A stretch of DNA of 64,000 nt from JAHFDS01 sp964593795 (GTDB lineage: Bacteria; Myxococcota_A; Polyangia; JAHFDS01), in assembly GCA_964593795.1 (NCBI GenBank), contig CAZQJC010000327.1, positions 45,920 through 109,919 of the forward strand, read 5' to 3'. The notes below the pieces were generated by a model. That model made no database searches. It worked only from the letters and a program-made list of their open reading frames with translations, and was not told where the DNA came from. Within the stretch, counting starts at the first letter, position 1; each line of letters starts with the position of its first letter. Below, piece by piece: positions 57,884 to 64,000 of the stretch. The position numbers and the translations under genes are program-made.

Positions 57884-58453
57884 ATGTCCTCCGGCCAGCC
57901 GCTGCCGACGCACACCGCGGACGGACGGCCCATCGATCCCGCCTGGGATCGGACGCCGAAGCTCAAGATGCTCTCGCTCGTGTTCGCCTTGCTCGGCGTC
58001 CTGTGCGGCATCGTCAGCGATCACGCCGGTCTCTCCCGGTCGGTGGAGTGCGCCTTCGAGCCCGCGCTGGCCGCCCAGATGAGGGAGGAGAGCGCCGGAC
58101 ACCCGGCCGTCCTCGCGCTGCGCGAGATCGGGCGGCTCGGCAGGGACCTCGGCCACTGGTGGACCGACTGGCTCAAGCCCGAGGACGACAAGACGCGAAG
58201 GCGCCCCAACCAACCCGACGACGCGGACGTCCTGCCGCCGGAGCGCTCGGGCACCCTGCGCCTCGCCGGGCCATTGCTGCTGCTCGTCGGCTGGATCCTG
58301 GTCTTCCACGTCTGGATCCGCCCCCGCGTGGCGTTCCGCGCGGACTTCCCCAAGCTGTGGTCGTCCTCGATCGTGACGCGCCTGGTCCTCGGGATCTTCG
58401 ACTTCGTCTTCTTCGGCAGCTTCGGCAGCGTCGTCGCCTTCTATTTTCTTTGA
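57884..58453 (+). CDS. Membrane protein of unknown function
   Basis: A 189-residue protein with three or four hydrophobic segments: MLSLVFALLGVLCGIVSDHA near 29-48, LRLAGPLLLLVGWILVFHVW near 125-144, and LVLGIFDFVFFGSFGSVVAF near 167-186. The soluble loop between the first two holds many charged residues (WWTDWLKPEDDKTRRRPN). No family was recognised. TATCAT five bases before the ATG suggests a near-leaderless message. It diverges from the ABC exporter and is followed immediately by repeat R2 copy 3, whose first hairpin includes its stop codon. Confidence 0.6.
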   Translation: MSSGQPLPTHTADGRPIDPAWDRTPKLKMLSLVFALLGVLCGIVSDHAGLSRSVECAFEPALAAQMREESAGHPAVLALREIGRLGRDLGHWWTDWLKPEDDKTRRRPNQPDDADVLPPERSGTLRLAGPLLLLVGWILVFHVWIRPRVAFRADFPKLWSSSIVTRLVLGIFDFVFFGSFGSVVAFYFL

Positions 58454-58592
58454 CGCCTCGGAAGGCGTCCAGGAGGGGCGCGCCGCCCCTCCCCCAGATG
58501 GGCACAGCTCATCTGGGCCCCCCTCCCTGCGTCTTCGCTCGCGTTGCTCGCTACGCCCTTGCGGCTCGCTGCGCTCGCCTCGCGGACGGCTG
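58452..58592 (+). repeat. Structured repeat R2, copy 3
   Basis: Starts within the stop codon of the preceding gene. Three hairpins follow in a row: GACGCCT-CGGA-AGGCGTC (58452-58469), GGAGGGGCG-CGC-CGCCCCTCC (58472-58492) and the 25-base R2 hairpin with ACA loop (58493-58517). The downstream part (CCTGCGTCTTCGCTCGC, CTACGCCCTTGCGGCTCGCT) matches copies 1 and 2. The first half of those copies is absent. Confidence 0.73.
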
Positions 58593-58671
58593 GGCGACGA
58601 TCTGCGGACGCAGGAGCGGCCACTCCTCTGAGCGGACTCGAGTTGCCAAGCTCGCCCCTGCGCTCCGGATC

Positions 58672-58701
58672 GTGGACGTGGACGTGGACGTGGACGTGGA
58701 C
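58672..58701 (+). repeat. GTGGAC tandem hexamer, five units
   Basis: Five perfect GTGGAC units in the convergent gap between the membrane-protein gene and pilS, followed by GATTC. The related four-unit tract is at 19061-19084. Nothing else was recognised in 58593-58737. Confidence 0.8.
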
Positions 58702-58737
58702 GATTCGCGACCGCTCGGGGATGCCGTGCGACGGGCT

Positions 58738-60378
58738 CTAGGCGGCCCCCACCGCGCGCGACAGGGTCACGCGGAAGTGCGCGCCCGCCCCCTGGCCGGA
58801 GACGAGCTCGATGGTGCCGCCGTGCGCGCGCACGACCTGCTGCACCGTCGCGAGCCCGAGGCCCGTGCCCCGCGGCTTGGTCGAGAAGAACGGCTCGAAG
58901 ATGCGAGGCGCGTTGGCGACCGAGATGCCCTTGCCGTCGTCGGCGACCTCGAGGAACACTTCCTGCCCCGACGCCGACACCGACACCCGGATGCGCCCGT
59001 CGTCCGGAACCGCCTCGCTGGCGTTGCGCAGGAGGTTCCACAGCACCTGCCGGAGCTGGTCGGGATCGCCCTTGACGAAGCACGGCTCGAGCGAGAGCTG
59101 GAGCTGAACGCCGCTGCGCCCGCTGGCCCGCAGCTCGCCCTCCTGCATCTGCACGACCTCGGAGACCAGCGCCGGCAGGTCCACCGACATGCTCCCGGCC
59201 TCGCGCGGGCGCGTGTAGTCGAGCAGCGTGGCCACCAGGCGATCGAGCCGTTCGACCTCCCGAACCACGATGTCCATGAGGCGCCGGTCCTCCTCGGTGG
59301 CCGCCGTGCTCCCGCGGAGGAGCTCGATGCTGCCCGAGACGGCCGCCAGCGGGTTGCGGAACTCGTGCGCGACCCCCGCGGCGAACCGGCCGAGCGTCGC
59401 CAGCTCCTCGTTCTTCGTCACCTCCGCCTCCACGCGGCGGAGCGCCGTCTTGTCCTCGAGGTGCAGGATGCTGCCGCGCTGTGCGCCCTTGCCGTCGTAC
59501 AGCGGCGCCACCACGACGCCGATCGCCAGCTGCTGGCCGTCTCCGCGCAGGACCCCGAGCTCCCCCTGGAACTGCCCCCCCTGATCCTCCGAGGCACGGA
59601 GCGCGGAGGCGAGCTCCGGCGCGAGCCCCTCGATGGGGTGCCCGATCGTGCCCGCCGCGGGCACGCCGAAGAGGCGACTCGCGCCCTCGTTGCAGGCGAG
59701 CACGCGCTGCTCGCGATCGATCGTGACGAGCCCCGTCGTCAGGCTGCGCAGGATGTCCTGCGTGAGGGCCGCCGTGTCCTCCGCGTAGGCGCGGACCTCG
59801 GCGACCTTCTGGCCGACACGCCGCGCGGAGAGGACCAGGTTCGCAGCCAGGACGGTCACGCCCACGAGCGCCGCCAGGTTGATGACGAGGGCCCGGAAGA
59901 AGTCCGCCCCGTCCATGACCGGCGAGGGGCCGCCCACGACGGCGGGCAGCGAGCCCGTCCGCCCGAGGTACGAGACGCCCACGTACAGCACCGCGCCGGC
60001 GATGGCGGTCGCGAGCACCTCGCCCACGCGCTCGCAGATCATTGCCGAACCCACGATCGTCAGCAGGTACACGATGACGAACCCGCTCGCGGCGCCGCCG
60101 GTGACGTGCAGGAGGGCCGACGCCGTCACGAGGTCGATCAGCATCTGCACGTTCGCGAAGCGGGTGAGGTTCTTCGCGGCCGGCAGCCAGATCGCGTACG
60201 CGATCGACAGCGCGTAGGTCCCGAGGACCACGCTGAAGAGGAAACGGAGGAACGGCTGATCGAAGTCGGTCGCATCGGCCCGAAGCGCGTGCACGCCGAC
60301 CACCGCCGCCAGCACGACGGTGATCCACGCCACCCGGAACGCCATCAGGCGCGAGATGCGGCGGCGCTGCTCGGTCAT
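58738..60378 (-). CDS. pilS: Sensor histidine kinase PilS
   Basis: A 546-residue kinase. Six N-terminal helices within residues 13-180 (FRVAWITVVLAAVVGVHAL, SGFVIVYLLTIVGSAMICER, ALVINLAALVGVTVLAANLV) match the PilS sensor. A PAS domain follows (ILRSLTTGLVTIDREQRVLA), then the dimerisation helix with the phospho-His in GVAHEFRNPLAAVSG. The catalytic domain has NLLRNASEAV (N-box), VADDGKGIS (G1) and GTGLGLATVQQVV (G2). PilS tunes pilin expression through PilR and sigma-54. It follows pilC by 24 bases, but pilR and pilA are not found after it. Confidence 0.9.
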   Translation of the reverse strand: MTEQRRRISRLMAFRVAWITVVLAAVVGVHALRADATDFDQPFLRFLFSVVLGTYALSIAYAIWLPAAKNLTRFANVQMLIDLVTASALLHVTGGAASGFVIVYLLTIVGSAMICERVGEVLATAIAGAVLYVGVSYLGRTGSLPAVVGGPSPVMDGADFFRALVINLAALVGVTVLAANLVLSARRVGQKVAEVRAYAEDTAALTQDILRSLTTGLVTIDREQRVLACNEGASRLFGVPAAGTIGHPIEGLAPELASALRASEDQGGQFQGELGVLRGDGQQLAIGVVVAPLYDGKGAQRGSILHLEDKTALRRVEAEVTKNEELATLGRFAAGVAHEFRNPLAAVSGSIELLRGSTAATEEDRRLMDIVVREVERLDRLVATLLDYTRPREAGSMSVDLPALVSEVVQMQEGELRASGRSGVQLQLSLEPCFVKGDPDQLRQVLWNLLRNASEAVPDDGRIRVSVSASGQEVFLEVADDGKGISVANAPRIFEPFFSTKPRGTGLGLATVQQVVRAHGGTIELVSGQGAGAHFRVTLSRAVGAA

Positions 60379-60402
60379 GGCGCCTCGCTCCGCGACGACC
60401 CG

Positions 60403-61635
<1,233 letters not shown>

Positions 61636-61661
61636 GACCTACTCCCTTCCCGGGGGAAGCA

Positions 61662-62810
61662 CTAGCGCCCCTGCGGCGGACGCCCGGCGCCCGGTCCGCT
61701 CTTCTCGGCGTTGGCGATCATCGTCCGGAGCTCGTCCACGTCGGTGCTGCGCCCGATGGCCTCCTCGAGCGTGATGAGACGCTTGAGGTAGAGGCTGCAG
61801 AGCGCCTGGTTCATCGTCTGCATGCCGAACTTCGATTGGCCGATCTGCATCTGGGAGTAGATCTGGTGGATCTTGTCCTCGCGGACGAGGTTCCGGATGG
61901 CGGGGTTCGGCACCATGATCTCGAGCGCCATCACGCGCCCTGCGCCGGTCGCGCGCGGGATGAGCGCCTGCGACAGCACGCCCTCGAGCACGAACGAGAG
62001 CTGCGCGCGGATCTGCGGCTGCTGGTACGGCGGGAAGACGTCGACGATGCGGTTGATGGTCTGCAGCGCGCCGTTCGTGTGCAGCGTCCCGAACGCGAGG
62101 TGGCCCGTCTCGGCGACCGATAGCGCCGCCTCGATGGTCTCGAGGTCGCGGAGCTCGCCGATGAGCACGCAGTCCGGGTCCTGCCGGAGGATCGACTTGA
62201 GCGCGCGCTTGAAGCTCTGCGTGTCGCTGCCGACCTCACGCTGGTTGACGATGCAGCCCTTGTGCGGGTGGAGGAACTCGATCGGATCCTCGATCGTCAC
62301 GATGTGCAGGCGCTGCTCGGTGTTGATCTTGTCGATGATCGACGCGAGCGTGGTCGACTTGCCGGAGCCCGTCGGGCCCGTCACGAGGACGAGGCCGCGC
62401 GGCCGGTTCGCGAGCTCCGCGATGACCGGCGGCAGGCCGAGCTCCTGGAACGTCATGACCTTGAACGGGATCATGCGGAACGCGCCCGCCACGGCTCCGC
62501 GCTGCATGAAGATGTTTCCGCGGAAGCGCGCGAGGTTCTTCACGCCGAACGAGAAGTCGAGCTCCTGATCCTCCTCGAAGCGCAGCTTCTGGGCGTCGGT
62601 GAGCACCGAGTAGCAGAGCTGCTTGGTCTCGATCGGCGTGAACGGCGGCGTGCGGAGCGGGACCAGCAGGCCGTCGATGCGAAGCTGTGGCGGCGACCCC
62701 GTCGTGATGTGGAGGTCGCTCGCGCCCTTGTCGATCATCGCCTTGAGCAGCTGGTGAAGGTTGACCTTCTGCTGCTGCTGGGGCGGTTCTGCTCCTCCGG
62801 CGTAACCCAA
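61662..62810 (-). CDS. pilT: Type IV pilus retraction ATPase PilT
   Basis: A 382-residue hexameric ATPase that depolymerises the pilus. The N-domain starts LLKAMIDKGASDLHITTG. Walker A is GPTGSGKSTTLASI, the Asp box is IVTIEDPIEFLHPHK, Walker B is DPDCVLIGELRDLETIEAAL, and the His box is GHLAFGTLHTNGALQTINRI. The PilT-specific AIRNLVREDKIHQIYSQMQ is present. The start is TTG 62810 with GGAGA five bases upstream, 26 bases after the pilB stop; the frame is open further upstream but enters pilB. Confidence 0.94.
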   Translation of the reverse strand: MGYAGGAEPPQQQQKVNLHQLLKAMIDKGASDLHITTGSPPQLRIDGLLVPLRTPPFTPIETKQLCYSVLTDAQKLRFEEDQELDFSFGVKNLARFRGNIFMQRGAVAGAFRMIPFKVMTFQELGLPPVIAELANRPRGLVLVTGPTGSGKSTTLASIIDKINTEQRLHIVTIEDPIEFLHPHKGCIVNQREVGSDTQSFKRALKSILRQDPDCVLIGELRDLETIEAALSVAETGHLAFGTLHTNGALQTINRIVDVFPPYQQPQIRAQLSFVLEGVLSQALIPRATGAGRVMALEIMVPNPAIRNLVREDKIHQIYSQMQIGQSKFGMQTMNQALCSLYLKRLITLEEAIGRSTDVDELRTMIANAEKSGPGAGRPPQGR

Positions 62811-62836
62811 TTCGGTCTCCGTTCTCTCTCGCCTGG

Positions 62837-64000
62837 CTAGTCCGCCACGCTGACGCGCAGGATCTCTTCGATCGTCGTGGTGCCCTCGCAGATCTTCGTG
62901 ATGCCGCTCATGCGCAGCGTGCGCATGCCGAGCCGGATGGCCTCGGCCTTGAGCTCGGCGGCGGACGCGCCCTGCAGCACGAGCTCCTTGAGCCCCTCCT
63001 TGAACACCATCACCTCGTACAGGGCGACGCGGCCTTTGTAGCCGCTCCCCTTGCACGTCTCGCACGCGGTGCCGCCGGCGGCCTTGCCCGTCCCGCGCAT
63101 CATCTTCGCGCCCTTCGCCTCCTCGGGCGTGCAGCCGATTGCGAGGAGCTTGTCGATCCCCGTCTCGGTGTCGGGCGCCGTGCAGGTCTTGCAGACCTTG
63201 CGCGCGAGGCGTTGCGCGAGCACGCAGTTGAGCGAGGCGGTCACGAGGAAGGGCTCGACGCCCATGTTGAGCAGACGCGTGACCGTGGAGGGCGCGTCGT
63301 TCGTGTGCAGCGTGGACAGCACCATGTGGCCGGTGAGCGCGGCCTTGACCGCGATCTCGGCCGTCTCGAAGTCGCGGATCTCACCCACCATGATGATGTC
63401 GGGGTCCTGCCGCAGGAACGACCGCAGCGCCGCGGCGAAGTTGAGCCCGATGTCGTCGTGCATCTGGCACTGGTTGATGCCGAAGAGGTTGTATTCGACC
63501 GGATCCTCGGCGGTGGAGATGTTCTCCGTGGGCTTGTTGAGATCGGAGAGGGCCGAGTAGAGGGTCGTCGTCTTGCCCGAGCCGGTGGGGCCGGTGACCA
63601 GCGTCATGCCGTTCGGGCGGTGCAGGCAGTCGAGGAAGTCCCGCAGCTGCCCGTCCTCGAACCCCAGCTTCGTCATGTCGAGCTGGAGGTTCGACTTGTC
63701 GAGGAGGCGCATGACGATCTTCTCGCCGAACAGGCAAGGCAGGACCGACACGCGGTAGTCCATCTCCTTGCCCTTGCCGAGCTTGAGCTTGATGCGACCG
63801 TCCTGCGGCAGGCGGCGCTCGGCGATGTCGAGGTTCGACATGATCTTCAGGCGCGAGGTGATCGCCGGACGGAGCTTGAGCGGCGGCGTCATCTTCTCCT
63901 GCAAGACACCGTCGGTCCGGTAGCGCACGCGGTACGACTTCTCGTAGGCCTCGATGTGGATGTCCGAGGCGCCTTCCTTGATGGCGTTGATGAGGATGAG
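62837..64000 (-). CDS. pilB: Type IV pilus assembly ATPase PilB (C-terminal part)
   Basis: The last 387 residues of PilB; the N-terminal part lies beyond the right edge. Visible motifs are INAIKEGASDIHIEAYEKSY and RVRYRTDGVLQEKM in the N2 domain, Walker A GPTGSGKTTTLYSAL, Asp box STAEDPVEYNLFG, Walker B DPDIIMVGEIRDFETAEIAV and His box GHMVLSTLHTNDAPSTVTRL. The zinc-binding cysteines are VCKTCTAPDT and CETCKGSGYKGR. PilB powers pilus extension. It is the first visible gene of pilB-pilT-pilC-pilS. Confidence 0.95.
   Translation of the reverse strand, partial: LILINAIKEGASDIHIEAYEKSYRVRYRTDGVLQEKMTPPLKLRPAITSRLKIMSNLDIAERRLPQDGRIKLKLGKGKEMDYRVSVLPCLFGEKIVMRLLDKSNLQLDMTKLGFEDGQLRDFLDCLHRPNGMTLVTGPTGSGKTTTLYSALSDLNKPTENISTAEDPVEYNLFGINQCQMHDDIGLNFAAALRSFLRQDPDIIMVGEIRDFETAEIAVKAALTGHMVLSTLHTNDAPSTVTRLLNMGVEPFLVTASLNCVLAQRLARKVCKTCTAPDTETGIDKLLAIGCTPEEAKGAKMMRGTGKAAGGTACETCKGSGYKGRVALYEVMVFKEGLKELVLQGASAAELKAEAIRLGMRTLRMSGITKICEGTTTIEEILRVSVAD

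Overview
The window is very GC-rich and densely coded. Its gene content points to a member of the Myxococcota, most likely a polyangial rather than a Myxococcus-type lineage. Supporting signs are a pilB-pilT-pilC-pilS order, a LexA operator close to the myxobacterial consensus, an FHA/sigma-54 activator next to a Ser/Thr kinase-ATPase, and many lipoproteins with glycine-rich linkers. Several genes also belong to families common in this phylum (DUF4388, DUF1501, DUF3052, HAD-IG nucleotidase). No rRNA, tRNA, CRISPR array, transposase or phage gene was recognised. The lineage is inferred from protein families only.

Left part (1-14 kb): an ECF sigma factor continuing in frame into a membrane-anchored ectodomain (runs off the edge), a methyltransferase, lipoproteins, a hotdog thioesterase-like protein, a TonB-dependent receptor with a coupled lipoprotein, a DUF1015 protein, a queuosine-precursor transporter and a YihY/BrkB membrane protein. 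Two inverted copies of an intergenic repeat (R1) lie at 3.6 and 10.1 kb. Centre-left (14-29.7 kb): a coupled DUF4388-fmt-rsmB operon followed by rpe, two metallophosphoesterases, a Kelch lipoprotein, DUF3052, a glutathione S-transferase, an amidohydrolase, a Ycf48-like lipoprotein, then queG-GT-C glycosyltransferase-TrmH methylase. Centre (29.7-40.2 kb): a four-gene exported heme-motif/DUF1501 operon, a hypothetical envelope protein, lexA with its operator, and a secreted protein-HEAT repeat-murJ cluster.

At 40.2-44.4 kb sits a sulfate-uptake operon (binding protein, CysT, CysW, OprP-like porin, no CysA). It is preceded by a strong promoter, an apparently leaderless 18-residue leader peptide and a terminator hairpin that could act as a cysteine-responsive attenuator. 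At 45.3-52.5 kb a kinase-ATPase and an FHA/sigma-54 activator are co-translated and face a degenerate paralogue that has lost GAFTGA and the DNA-binding domain. The right end holds HAD-IG nucleotidase, Crp/Fnr, an ABC exporter fused to a CPBP protease domain, and pilS-pilC-pilT-pilB (pilB cut by the edge).

Two window-wide patterns stand out. First, at least nine unlinked genes have a -10-like hexamer exactly six bases before the start codon, implying widespread leaderless transcription, while genes inside operons overlap by NTGA. Second, a repeat family (R2, three copies) begins at or just after stop codons and carries a 25-base hairpin with covarying stem and a conserved GGC-ANA-GCY tip.
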